In this document: piece after piece, positions 28,262-39,600 of the stretch
Layout: each line of letters begins with the position of its first letter
How positions within the stretch are numbered: position 1 is the first letter of the stretch
Source: Gemmatimonadota bacterium
Lineage (GTDB): Bacteria > Gemmatimonadota > Gemmatimonadetes > Gemmatimonadales > Gemmatimonadaceae
Length of the DNA: 64,000 nucleotides
Assembly: GCA_023249305.1 (NCBI GenBank)
Contig: JAHFCU010000008.1
Span: 1-64,000 of the forward strand
Direction: 5' to 3'
Notes under the pieces: generated by a model
The model's database searches: none
What the model was told of the DNA's origin: nothing
The model's input: only the letters and a program-made list of their open reading frames with translations
Position numbers and translations under genes: made by a program

Positions 28262-28966
28262 TTACGGCTGCGCCCCAATCGCGCCGTGATCCACGGGCTC
28301 CGGCTCGTCCGTGGCCAGCAACTTCTCATAAATGAGTGCCGCGAGGATCCCGCCCGTGATCGGCGCGAGCCAGTAGATCCCCTGCGCCTCGAAGATGCCG
28401 CTCGCGAAGGCCGGCCCGAACGACCGTGCCGGGTTCACCGAGGCGCCGGTCAGGTTCCCAAACGCGAGGATGTCGCAGGCGAGGGCGAGGCCGATGCCGA
28501 ACCCGCCGATGCGTGGCGCGCGATGGTGCACCGCAGTGCCGAACACGGCCCAGACGAGGAACATCGTCCCCGCCATCTCGAGCAGAAACGCCTGGCCGGA
28601 GGTCACGTCGAGCGACACCGACTGGCCGCCGCCGCGCGTCGCCGCGAAAAGCGCGGCGGGGAACGTGGCCTTGAGTGTGAGGGCCGCCGCGGTCGCGCCC
28701 GCCACCTGCGCCACCACATAGAGACCCGCCATCATCGGCTCGATGCGGCGCACCACGAGCAGCCCAATGGTGACCGCGGGATTGAAGTGCGCGCCGATGT
28801 TCATGAAGGCCGACACGAAGACCGACAGCACGAGGCCGTGGGCCAGCGCGACGGCAACGAGGTTCCCACCGCCTTGGCTGGCCTGCATGATGGCCGCGCT
28901 GCCCACAAACGTCAGCGCGAAGGTGCCGATGAACTCAGACAGGAAGTGGCGGACGGAATCGCGCAT
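28262..28966 (-). CDS. Aquaporin / MIP family channel
   Basis: NPA boxes: HFNPAVT and SVNPARSFGPA. Confidence 0.94.
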   Translation of the reverse strand: MRDSVRHFLSEFIGTFALTFVGSAAIMQASQGGGNLVAVALAHGLVLSVFVSAFMNIGAHFNPAVTIGLLVVRRIEPMMAGLYVVAQVAGATAAALTLKATFPAALFAATRGGGQSVSLDVTSGQAFLLEMAGTMFLVWAVFGTAVHHRAPRIGGFGIGLALACDILAFGNLTGASVNPARSFGPAFASGIFEAQGIYWLAPITGGILAALIYEKLLATDEPEPVDHGAIGAQP

Positions 28967-29063
28967 GGCATGGTCCCGGGAAAGGTCGTGTGACGAACAG
29001 ACGACGCAGCGAAACTAGGCCGCGCGATTCCACCCGGCCACCCCCGTAGACGGCCGCGGGCCG

Positions 29064-29555
29064 TCAGCGGTCCACGTCGGGCGCGAAGCGGCCGTACTGG
29101 CGAAGCGCATAAACGAGCGGCTCGTCGCCGTGAACCTGCGCGCTCAGCACTTCGCCGACAATGATCACGTGATCGCCGCTCACGTGCTCCGCCACACGCC
29201 GGCACACGAGGTGCGCAACGGCTCCATCAACAAGCGCGGGCCCCTCGGCCGCATGCGTAATGGCCACGCCTTCAAACCGCTCAACTGCCTGATCGGCGAA
29301 CCGCACGGACAACTCCGCCTGCCCCACGGCGAGAATGCTCACGCCAATCGTGTCAGCACCACGCAGGCGCGGCAACACCGTCGCCGCGCGGTCCACGCAG
29401 GCGAGCACCAGCGGCGGATCAATCGAGAGCGAGCAGAACGCGCTCACCGTCATGCCGTAGTCGGCGCCGTCGGTCCCGCGCGCCGAGACTACGGTCACGC
29501 CGGAGGCGAATCGCGCGAGTGCCGCGCGGAAGTCGTCGCGCCCGATGCCGTTCAC
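29064..29555 (-). CDS. Flavin reductase-like domain protein
   Basis: FASGVTVVSARGTDGADYGMTVSAFCSLSIDPPLVLACVD. Confidence 0.93.
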   Translation of the reverse strand: MNGIGRDDFRAALARFASGVTVVSARGTDGADYGMTVSAFCSLSIDPPLVLACVDRAATVLPRLRGADTIGVSILAVGQAELSVRFADQAVERFEGVAITHAAEGPALVDGAVAHLVCRRVAEHVSGDHVIIVGEVLSAQVHGDEPLVYALRQYGRFAPDVDR

Positions 29556-30439
29556 GGCTGCCAGAAGGTGACGGCCGCGAGGCCGCCCACGGCCGTCGCG
29601 ATCAGGTTCACGGTGTCATTGGTCACCCAGCGCACGCCCTTGCGATGCCGGCTGCGATACCCGCACGTGTGCACGCGCCGCTCCGTCCACGCCTCGCAGA
29701 TGTCGCACCACCGCTGCGACTGCACGCCGGCGCCAAGCAGGGAATCAGCGAGCACGCCGGCCAGCCCACCGACGAACACCGCCTCGAGTCGTGGCACATC
29801 AAACGGTACGGTGAACGAGACGACGGCGCAGAGCGCCATGACGAACGCGCCGACCACCGCCGCGGCTGTGCCGTACACGCTCACCGCACCCGACGTCCCC
29901 GGCGTGACGGAGCGCCCGGTCAGAAGCGAGCGCGACGACGACGCCAGGGCCATGCCGATCTCGGTGGCCCAGGTGTCCGCCATCGCCGTGGCGAGCGCGC
30001 CAAACGCGAAGAGTCCCGCGTGCCACGAACCGACCAGCGCCCAGCCGAGCGCCGCACCGGCGAACAGTCCGCCATTGGCGAGCACCTGCCACGCGTCGCG
30101 CGCACGCGTCTCCGGCAAAACCGAACGCGATCGCTGCCGCTTGTCGCCGGCGCGCCAGTTGCCGAGGAACACCGAGCTGTAGAAGAACAGGGCGAGCGAC
30201 ACACCCCATGGAATGCCGCCGATGACGGCGGCCGTCCCGACGCCGAACGCCGCGTACTCTCCGCCGAGCGTCAACCGGCCGCGACGCGCGGCGGCGCCGG
30301 CCGCGATGCCCGCAAGGGTGCCGCCGACGAGCATGCGAGGGATGATGTCAACGAGCACGGGGCGGCGCGAGATCCGGAAGAGAGGCCTGCGGATATTCTG
30401 CGGCGCGAACGGCGCGCGCAAGGCACTCGACGAACGCAT
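29552..30439 (-). CDS. DUF92 family membrane protein
   Basis: ATAMADTWATEIG; GGLAGVLADSLLGA; 4-bp overlap with upstream gene. Confidence 0.9.
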   Translation of the reverse strand: MRSSSALRAPFAPQNIRRPLFRISRRPVLVDIIPRMLVGGTLAGIAAGAAARRGRLTLGGEYAAFGVGTAAVIGGIPWGVSLALFFYSSVFLGNWRAGDKRQRSRSVLPETRARDAWQVLANGGLFAGAALGWALVGSWHAGLFAFGALATAMADTWATEIGMALASSSRSLLTGRSVTPGTSGAVSVYGTAAAVVGAFVMALCAVVSFTVPFDVPRLEAVFVGGLAGVLADSLLGAGVQSQRWCDICEAWTERRVHTCGYRSRHRKGVRWVTNDTVNLIATAVGGLAAVTFWQP

Positions 30440-30448
30440 CGTGTCGCT

Positions 30449-30478
30449 TGTTCAGCCCTGCAGTCGCGGGTTACCTTG
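30449..30478 (+). promoter_or_regulatory. Promoter TTGTTC-N18-TACCTT, apparently leaderless
   Basis: -10 box ends 8 nt before ATG at 30487. Confidence 0.5.
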
Positions 30479-30486
30479 CGACACCG

Positions 30487-31116
30487 ATGCCCGGACCTGT
30501 TGATCCCCTCATTCCGTTGAGCCTTCTCGAGGCGGTCCGCACGGTGGACCTGCCCGACAACGACTTCGAGGCGGAATTTGTGCACGAGCTGCGGAACAAG
30601 CGGCTCGGACTGTCCGACACCGTCTTCACGCAGATCAGGCGTTTCACCGAGGCGGTGCGGCGCAAGCAGCGCACCGACTACACCGAGGCGACCGGCATCG
30701 CACGCCTCATCGGGCGCCGCCCCGACGCCGAGGCGGTCTTTCGCGAAGCGGGACGCAACTTCGCGCGGCAGGTCTACGGCACCATCTCGCCGGTGAGCCG
30801 CAGGCTCATGCACTCGCTTCCCGCGCTGCTCACTCGCCCCCTCGCGCTCCGCCACGTGCGGCGCGTTGCGCGGCGCTACATGCAGGGATCCGCCCGCCGT
30901 ATGGGCGGAAGCATCATCTTAGTAGTGTCTGATTCGGTGACCCGAGACGCCGCGCCCAAGCTTGCGGGCTGCGCCTACTATGAGTCGGCGCTGCGCGAGC
31001 TCATCCAACTGATGGTCGGCGGAGTGGGCGCCGTTGACCATGTGCGCTGCGCTACGCGCAGCGAAGGCAGCTGCGAATGGCGCGCCGAGTGGCGCCCGGT
31101 TCGCGGCAAGGGCTGA
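30487..31116 (+). CDS. Hypothetical protein, possibly V4R- or DUF2378-like C-terminus
   Basis: GCAYYESALRELIQLMVGG...C...C region; family assignment tentative. Confidence 0.6.
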   Translation: MPGPVDPLIPLSLLEAVRTVDLPDNDFEAEFVHELRNKRLGLSDTVFTQIRRFTEAVRRKQRTDYTEATGIARLIGRRPDAEAVFREAGRNFARQVYGTISPVSRRLMHSLPALLTRPLALRHVRRVARRYMQGSARRMGGSIILVVSDSVTRDAAPKLAGCAYYESALRELIQLMVGGVGAVDHVRCATRSEGSCEWRAEWRPVRGKG

Positions 31117-31120
31117 TCCC

Positions 31121-32299
31121 ATGCTCAATCCGGCAACTGTCGCATCTCTCCAGGGCGCCATCCGCGAGGCGGGCTATGACGGCTGGCTTCTCTATGACTT
31201 CCGCGGCATCAACGCCGTCGCTAGCGGCCTCGTCGGCATCAAGGGCTTTGTCTCGCGCCGTTGGTTCGTGTGGGTGCCCGTTCAGGGCACGCCCGTGGCC
31301 ATCACCCACGTCATCGAGCAGACGCCGTGGCGTGACTGGCCCTCCGCGTGGGAGAATCGCCAATACAGCGCGTGGCCTATGTTCGAAGCCGAAGTGGCCC
31401 GCTGCGTGAAGGGCAAGCGCATCGTGATGGAGTACTCTCCGGGCGACGCCGTGCCGTACGTGGACTACGTGCCGGCCGGCGTGCTCGAGCTGGTGCGCGC
31501 GGCGGGAGCGACGGTCGAAACCTCCGGCGACCTCGTGACGAGATTCCTCGCCGTGTGGAACGACGAGGAATGCCGCACGCACCGCATTGCCGCCGAGCAA
31601 CTCAAGGAGATCGCGTACACCGCCTTCAAGAAAGCGGGCGCCGCGGCTCGCGCCGGCGCGCCGATCACCGAGTACGCGCTGACCGAGTGGATGCGCGGCG
31701 AGTTCGCGCGGCTCGGCCTCTGGACGGACCACGGCCCCAACGTGTCGGCCACCGAGAACGCGGCCAACCCGCACTACGATCCGTCGCCCGACGCGCCGCG
31801 TCCGCTCAAGGTCGGTGACCTCGTGCTCATTGACCTCTGGGCCAAGGCGCCCGACGGAATGTGGGCCGACCAGACGTACATGGCGAGCATCGGCGAGCCG
31901 AGTGCGAAGGCGGTCGAGGTATGGAACACGGTGCGCGATGCGCGCGACGCGGCCATCAAGTTGTTGCGCGAAAAGCTCGCGGCCGGCGGTCCGGTCCGCG
32001 GCGGCGAGGCGGACGATGCTGCGCGCGCCGTCATCGTGGCGCGCGGCTACGGCCAGTACTTCACGCACCGCACGGGCCACAGCATTGATGCCAGCGGGCT
32101 GCACGGCTCCGGGGCGCACCTCGACAATCTCGAAACGCGCGAGGAGCGCGTGCTCCTCAGCGGCAGCGGCTTCTCCATCGAGCCTGGGATCTACCTTCCC
32201 GGCGAAATCGGCGTACGCACCGAAGTGAACGCGTACGTGGACGGCAAGACGCTCGTCGTCACGCCGGCCGAGCCGCAGATGGAGCTCGTGATCGTCTAG
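31121..32299 (+). CDS. M24 family Xaa-Pro-type aminopeptidase
   Basis: GDLVLIDLWAK, HRTGHSID, FSIEPGIYLPGEIGVRTEVN. Confidence 0.94.
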   Translation: MLNPATVASLQGAIREAGYDGWLLYDFRGINAVASGLVGIKGFVSRRWFVWVPVQGTPVAITHVIEQTPWRDWPSAWENRQYSAWPMFEAEVARCVKGKRIVMEYSPGDAVPYVDYVPAGVLELVRAAGATVETSGDLVTRFLAVWNDEECRTHRIAAEQLKEIAYTAFKKAGAAARAGAPITEYALTEWMRGEFARLGLWTDHGPNVSATENAANPHYDPSPDAPRPLKVGDLVLIDLWAKAPDGMWADQTYMASIGEPSAKAVEVWNTVRDARDAAIKLLREKLAAGGPVRGGEADDAARAVIVARGYGQYFTHRTGHSIDASGLHGSGAHLDNLETREERVLLSGSGFSIEPGIYLPGEIGVRTEVNAYVDGKTLVVTPAEPQMELVIV

Positions 32300-32381
32300 T
32301 CGCAGGAGTGCCCGAACGATTACTTCCGGCGGCGCGCGTGCCCGTGGTGCAGACGGCGCGCGCGCTGCAACTTTGCGGGCC

Positions 32382-33698
32382 ATGCAACTGAAACGTGAGC
32401 TGGGCCTGTTCTCTGCCGCGCTTGTGGTCGTCGGCGGTATCATTGGCTCCGGCATCTTCTTCACACCGGCGGCGACGGCCGCGGCGCTGCCGTCAGCCCC
32501 GTGGGTGCTCTTCGTCTGGGCGCTCGGTGGCCTCGTCGCCCTCGCTGGCGCGCTGACGTACGCCGAACTGGGCGCCATGCTTCCCGAGGCCGGCGGCGCC
32601 TACGTCTATATCCGCGAAGCGTTCGGGCCGCTCCCTGCGTTCCTCTCCGCCTGGATGAACGCGGGCCTCATCTCGAGCGGCGCGATCGCCGCCGTCGCGA
32701 TGGGCTTCGCCGGGTACCTCGCGCGCTTCGTGCCGCTCGGCGCAGTCGGTGGACCCATGGGCGCGGCCGCGATCACCATCGTCGCGCTCGCGGCGACCAA
32801 CGTGCTCGGCATCCGTCCGGGCGTCGCGGTGCAGAACGTGCTCACCATCGCGAAGATCGCCGCGCTCGCCGGACTCGTCGTCGGCGGCCTCGTGGTGGTC
32901 GGCGGCGGCGCGCACGTCGCCGCACCGGCCGCTGCCACGCCCGCCGCACCGTCCCTCGCGCGCGGTTTCGCGGCCGCGTTCGTGGCCGTGCTCTTCACCG
33001 TCGGCGGTTGGCAGCAGATGAACATGATCGCCGGCGAAATCCGCGACCCGGCGCGCAACATCCCCCGCGCGCTCGCCATCGGTATCGGCATCGTGATCGC
33101 CGTCTACCTCGGCGTGACGGGCACGTACCTCGGCGCCCTTGGCCGTGATGGCCTCGCAACGAGCGCCGCCCCCGCCGCCGACACGGCCGCGCGCATCGGT
33201 GGCGCCGCCGCGGCCACCGCCATCACCGTGGCGGCGATGCTCTCGATCCTCGGCTTCGTGAACGTCGCGCTGCTGACCAATGCGCGCGTCGTCTTTGCGC
33301 TCGGCGCCGACGTGCCCGTGCTGCGCGCGGCTGGACGCGTGCATGCACGCTTCGGATCGCCGTGGGTCGCGCTCGTCATGCTCGGCGGCTGGTCGCTCGC
33401 GCTGCTCGTCGTCACGCGCGGGAGCATCGGCACACTGCTGGGCGGCGTCGTCTTCGCCGACTGGATCTTCTTCGCGCTCGGCGCCGCGTCAGTCTTTCGG
33501 CTGCGGGCGCTGCGCCCCGACGCCGCGCGGCCATACAGAGCGCTGGGCTATCCGTGGCTCCCTGCATTCTTCGTCGCGGCGGGCGTCGTGGGCATCGTCA
33601 GCGCGTACGTGAGCGAGCTGCGGATGTCGCTCTTCGGCACCGGGCTGCTGGCGCTCGGCGCACTGCTCTGGCTGGCCGCGCGCGCGAGGGAGCGCTGA
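32382..33698 (+). CDS. APC-family amino acid permease
   Basis: GGIIGSGIFFTP; polytopic. Confidence 0.93.
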   Translation: MQLKRELGLFSAALVVVGGIIGSGIFFTPAATAAALPSAPWVLFVWALGGLVALAGALTYAELGAMLPEAGGAYVYIREAFGPLPAFLSAWMNAGLISSGAIAAVAMGFAGYLARFVPLGAVGGPMGAAAITIVALAATNVLGIRPGVAVQNVLTIAKIAALAGLVVGGLVVVGGGAHVAAPAAATPAAPSLARGFAAAFVAVLFTVGGWQQMNMIAGEIRDPARNIPRALAIGIGIVIAVYLGVTGTYLGALGRDGLATSAAPAADTAARIGGAAAATAITVAAMLSILGFVNVALLTNARVVFALGADVPVLRAAGRVHARFGSPWVALVMLGGWSLALLVVTRGSIGTLLGGVVFADWIFFALGAASVFRLRALRPDAARPYRALGYPWLPAFFVAAGVVGIVSAYVSELRMSLFGTGLLALGALLWLAARARER

Positions 33699-33707
33699 CC
33701 CGCGACG

Positions 33708-34616
<909 letters not shown>

Positions 34617-34623
34617 GCTGCGC

Positions 34624-34908
34624 TCACGGTGTGCTCGTCTGGTTCGCCCGCGCCTTGAGGTCGGCGCGGACTGCGTAATCGCGCGTCGCGTGCCACGTCG
34701 CCGCAAGCACCACTACCAGCGCCACGGCGGGGACGATGGCGTACGCCCATTCGATGCCGCGCCGCGCCCGGTCCGACGCGGCGGCGCGAATGGCCCGCAT
34801 CGTCGAGCGCAGGATCATCACTTGGCTGACGGCCACGAGCGCGACGGCCAGCCAGAAGATGGGAATCAGAGGAAGCGACACGAGTGGAGCGGGGAATGAG
34901 TGGGCCAT
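34624..34908 (-). CDS. Small membrane protein (two TM)
   Basis: 94 aa with two hydrophobic segments upstream of ctaB. Confidence 0.6.
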   Translation of the reverse strand: MAHSFPAPLVSLPLIPIFWLAVALVAVSQVMILRSTMRAIRAAASDRARRGIEWAYAIVPAVALVVVLAATWHATRDYAVRADLKARANQTSTP

Positions 34909-35024
34909 GACGCATGGCGCGCAGGAGAAGAATCGCCCCCCTGACCCTTCAATTCAACAGACGCGGCCCTTCCTCTGTGCATTGCCCTCTCGCGCTGGCG
35001 CGCGGCGACCGCTACACTAGCGCG

Positions 35025-36389
35025 ATGCACGCGACCACGCCCCCCGCCACTTCGCCGGCCCCCACGCTCCAGCGTCGCCTCGGGCTCTGGACCGCCATCG
35101 CGGTCGTCATCGGCTCGACCATCGGCTCTGGCATCTTCCGGTCGCCGGCCGGCATCGCCGACAAGCTGCCCGGCCCGCTACCCATGCTGTCGGTGTGGGT
35201 GGTGGGCGGCATCTTCGCACTCTGCGGGGCGCTGACACTCGCCGAGGTGGCCAGCGCGCTGCCGCAGACCGGCGGCATTTACGTGTTTGTCCGCGACGGA
35301 TGGGGACGGCTGGCAGCGTTCCTGCTCGGCTGGGGTCAGTTGGTGATGATTCGCGCCGCGTCACTGGGAGCGATTGCCATCACGTTCAGCGAGTACTTCC
35401 ACCGGGTGATCGGCATTGATCCTGTCGCCCCCGAGCACATGCTGCAGGTGCGGCTCGGCGCGGCGCTCGCCATTCTGGCGACTGGGACGTTCAACATCAT
35501 GGGCGTCCGACTGGGTACGGCGCTCATCAACCTCACCGTGCTCGCCAAGTACGGCGGGCTCGTTTTCATTGTGATCATCGCGCTCGCCATCGGGCTGCCG
35601 CAGAGCGGCGGGCATTTCACGCCCGCGCTGCCGTCGGGGAGCTTCACAACCACGGCCTTCGGACTCGCGCTCGTCTCCACGCTCTGGGCGTTCGACGGCT
35701 GGGCCGACCTCAGCTATGCGGCGGGCGAGGTACGCGATCCTCAGCGCATCCTGCCACGCGCGCTGATTGGCGGCACCCTGCTCGTGATCGCCATCTATTT
35801 GATGGCGAATGTCGCGTACCTCGCGGTGATGCCCATCGAAGAGATCCGGACGTCGAAGCTGGTTGCCGCCGACGTGGCACAGCGGCTCATCGGGCCTGGG
35901 GGTGTGGTCTTCGTGGCCGTCACCGTGATGCTGTCGACCTTCGGCACGCTCAACGCGTCGCTCTTCACGACGCCGCGCATCTTCTTTGCGATGGCAGACG
36001 ACCGGCTGTTCTTCCCGGCGGTCGCCAAGGTGCATCCCAAGTTCGAGACGCCGTGGGTGGCCATCGCGCTGACGGCCGGCTTGGGAGCCATGTTCGTGCT
36101 GCTGCGCAGTTTCGAGCAGCTAGCCGACGCCTTCGTGACGGCCTTCCTGCCGTTCTACGCACTGGCCGTGGCGTCCATCTTCCGGCTCCGCGGGCGTCCC
36201 GGGTATGCGCCGTCGTTCCGGGTGCCGGGTTATCCCGTGGTGCCGCTGCTCTTCGTGGTCTCGGTGGTCTACCTGCTCGCGAACGGGTTCGTGAACCCTG
36301 AAAGCCGGTGGATGACCGCGTCGGTATTCGGCGTGCTGCTCGCGGGTGTCCCGGTCTACTACCTGACGGTCGGGCGCAAGACTGGGTAG
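35025..36389 (+). CDS. APC-family amino acid permease
   Basis: IGSTIGSGIFRSPAGIAD; polytopic. Confidence 0.93.
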   Translation: MHATTPPATSPAPTLQRRLGLWTAIAVVIGSTIGSGIFRSPAGIADKLPGPLPMLSVWVVGGIFALCGALTLAEVASALPQTGGIYVFVRDGWGRLAAFLLGWGQLVMIRAASLGAIAITFSEYFHRVIGIDPVAPEHMLQVRLGAALAILATGTFNIMGVRLGTALINLTVLAKYGGLVFIVIIALAIGLPQSGGHFTPALPSGSFTTTAFGLALVSTLWAFDGWADLSYAAGEVRDPQRILPRALIGGTLLVIAIYLMANVAYLAVMPIEEIRTSKLVAADVAQRLIGPGGVVFVAVTVMLSTFGTLNASLFTTPRIFFAMADDRLFFPAVAKVHPKFETPWVAIALTAGLGAMFVLLRSFEQLADAFVTAFLPFYALAVASIFRLRGRPGYAPSFRVPGYPVVPLLFVVSVVYLLANGFVNPESRWMTASVFGVLLAGVPVYYLTVGRKTG

Positions 36390-36441
36390 GAGCGGGAGGA
36401 ACCAAACGCAAGCGCCGAATTACCCCAGGAACCGCGGCGGC

Positions 36442-36451
36442 GTCACGTGAC
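36442..36451. promoter_or_regulatory. Palindrome GTCACGTGAC, candidate operator
   Basis: Perfect 10-bp palindrome 20 bp upstream of the -35, plus nearby GTGAC half-site. Confidence 0.45.
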
Positions 36452-36471
36452 CAACAGGTGACTTTTCTACG

Positions 36472-36500
36472 TTGACCGCCTTGCCTGTTCGCTCTAATTT
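36472..36500 (+). promoter_or_regulatory. Promoter TTGACC-N17-TAATTT
   Basis: Hexamers with 17-nt spacing upstream of TonB receptor gene. Confidence 0.6.
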
Positions 36501-36670
36501 AAACGCTTGTCCCCGCCGAGAGCGGCAGGCGCGGCGGCGATGATGTGAAAGCTGCGAACACGCGGTCGGACAGGTTTCGCGTCGTGTTGCGTGGCAGGGT
36601 GCCTCCTCGATACGGCCCTTTATAGATGCGTTCCGGCGGTCCTCCCAACCCCTTCTCGAGAACCTTCAAC

Positions 36671-39600
36671 ATGAAGACCCGCTCGCTGATTCGTGCAGTG
36701 GCAATACTTGCAGCAGCCCTCGCGCCAATCGCGTCGTTGCAAGCGCAGGGCATGACGACCGGCTCCCTCACCGGAACGGTCACGGATGAAGCGGGCGCTC
36801 CGCTCGAGGGCGCGCAGGTGCAGGTGCGCAATGCGCTGACCGGCTACAATGCCGGCACCGTGACGCGCGCCAATGGCCTCTATCGCCTCAATGGCCTCGA
36901 GCCGAACAACGCCTACCGGATCGTCGTCCGCCGCATCGGCTACTCGCCGGTCGCGCGCGAGGCGATCACGATCGCGCTCGGCGAAGCGCGCCGCGAGGAC
37001 TTCAAGCTCTCGCAGGCGGCGACCACCCTCAGCGGCGTGACCATCACGGCCACGTCCTCCAACGCGGTCATCACGCCGTCGAAGGCGGGCACCACGGCGG
37101 CCATCTCGGACTCCGCGCTGCGCCGGCTGCCGACGATCAACCGCAACTTCACGGACTTCGTCTCCCTGGTGCCGCAGATCTCGACGACCACCGGCTACCT
37201 CTCCGGCGGCGGCGTCAACCTCCGTCAGAACGCGATTCAGATTGACGGCGCGGCGTCCAGCGACCTCTTCGGCCTGGGTACGACCGGCCAGCCGGGTGCA
37301 TCGGCGAACGCCAAGTCGATTCCGCTCGACGCCGTCAAGGAGTACCAGGTCATGCTGTCGCCGTTCGACGTGCGCCACGGCAGCTTCGGCGGCGTGCTCA
37401 TCAACGCGGTGACGCGAAGCGGCACGAACGACTACCACGGCAGCTTGTACGGAGACGGCCGCAGCCAGAACATGACGCGCAAGGCGCCCGTCAACAATCC
37501 GTTCAAGACGCGCCACGGCAGCGTGTCCATCGGCGGTCCGATCATCAAGGACAAGCTGTTCTTCTTCTTCAGCGGCGAGCAGCAGATCCTGAACAACCCG
37601 GCGACCGGCTCGTACATCGGCGCGTCGGACCAGTACATCTCGCTGGCGTCCATCGAGGCCGTGAAGCTGGCCGCGCAGAAGTACGGGCTGGCCGACGCCG
37701 GTTCGGGCGAGGCGCTCCCGCGGACGAACCCGAACCTGAACTACTTCGTCCGGCTCGACGCGAATCTGCCCTGGAACACCCGCTTGGTGCTCCGCCACAA
37801 CTTCGCCTCGGCCGACTACACGTCGTTCAGCAGGAGCTTCGCCACGTCCTCGTCGCCGAACTTCAACCTGACGTCGAACAAGTACGCGCTCAGCAACACG
37901 AACAAGAGCTCGGTGATCGAGCTGCTCACCAACATGCCGCGCGGTTCGTACAACGAGTTTCTGGCGAACGTCTCGACGATCAAAGACTTCCGCACGGTGC
38001 CAGTGAAGTTCCCGCAGGTGACGGTGCAGGGTGTCGCCCGCACCGACGTTCCGACGCAGACGACGAACGTCGTCTTCGGCACCGAAGCGTCGTCGCAGGG
38101 CAACTCGCTCGACCAGAAGGTCGTCGAGCTGACGGACAACTTCACTATTCCGCTCGGCTCGCACTCCATCACGGCGGGCGCCAAGATGACCCGCTACAGC
38201 TGGGTCAATCTCTTCGCCCAGAACTCGATGGGCACGTGGACATTCGCCACGCTCGATGACTTCACGAACGGCAAGACCAAGAGCTACGTGGCCAGCGCGC
38301 CGGCGCCGACCGATCCGTACAAGGGTCTCGCGACGGTCAAGACGTTCAACTACACCGCGTACATCGAAGACAAGTGGCAGGTGACGTCGCGCATGCTGCT
38401 GACGCTTGGCGTTCGCTACGACAAGCCGACGTTCGACAACGTGCCGCCGCTGAACCAGGAAGTGCTGACGGACTACGGCCGCGCGACAACCAGCGTGCCG
38501 CACCTGGCGCAGATCTCGCCGCGCTTTGGCTTCAACTGGGACGTGACCGGCGACCAGCGGAACCAGTTGCGTGGCGGCGTCGGCGCGTTCAGCGGTCCGC
38601 CGCCGTACGTGTACCTCTCGAACGCGTTCGGCAACTCGGGCCTCAGCGGCTTCACGGCGCTGTCGTGCACGGGCGCGGCGATCACCAATTCGACGACCTC
38701 ATCGCTCTTGCCGCCCGCCTTCAGCTCCGCGGCCGCGGCCAGCCCGCCGACGTCCTGCATCGCGGGCACGCGTCCGGACGGCACGGTGGCGCCGGCAGCG
38801 ACGATCTCAGGTCCGTCATCCGGCGCGTCGGTGAACACCATTGATCCGACGTTCAAGATGCCCAAGTACCTCAAGGCGACGGTCGGCTTTGATCACCGCA
38901 TGAAGAACGGCATGATCGCGACCATCGAAGGCCTGTGGACGAGCTCGATCAACAACGCGTTCTACCGGAACCTGGCGTTGGGAGCAAGCCCGGTCGCGAA
39001 GGACGCGCACGGCCGCCAGCTCTACGGCATCCTCACGGCGTCGGGCGCCACTGCGACGACCACGGGGCCGCGCACCGTGGTGCTCGACCTCACGAATGCC
39101 AAAGGCGACTACACCTGGAGCGTCACCGCTCAGCTGCAGAAGGCCTTCAGCAAGAACTTCGACGGGTCCATCGCCTACACGCGCCAGCAGTCGTTCGACG
39201 TGGTGGCGGTTACCAGCTCCACCGCCGGTTCGAACTATCGGTACCAGCGTTCCATCAGCGGCCGACTCGACGACAAGACGGTCACGCGCTCGAAGTACGA
39301 CCAGCCGCACCGCTTCGTCGCCACGGGGTCGTGGCGTTCGTCGTGGGGCATGGACGTGGCACTCACGTACACCGGCAACTCCGGCGCGCCGTACGACTAT
39401 ATCTATGGAACGAACGGCGGCACGACGGGCGACTTGAACGGCGACGGCCAGACGCAGAACGACCTGATTTACGTGCCGAAGAACGCCGCCGATCCGACGG
39501 AGATCCTGTTCACCGGCTACAACAGTACGAATGCGACGACGAAGGCAGCATCCGATGCGTCGGCGGCGGCGTTCGAGACGTTCATCAAGAGCATCCCGTG

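Noticed and set aside
36620-38503. 627-aa minus-strand ORF opposite the TonB receptor
   Set aside because: Shadow ORF of a well-supported plus-strand gene; low-complexity Arg/Val/Asp composition
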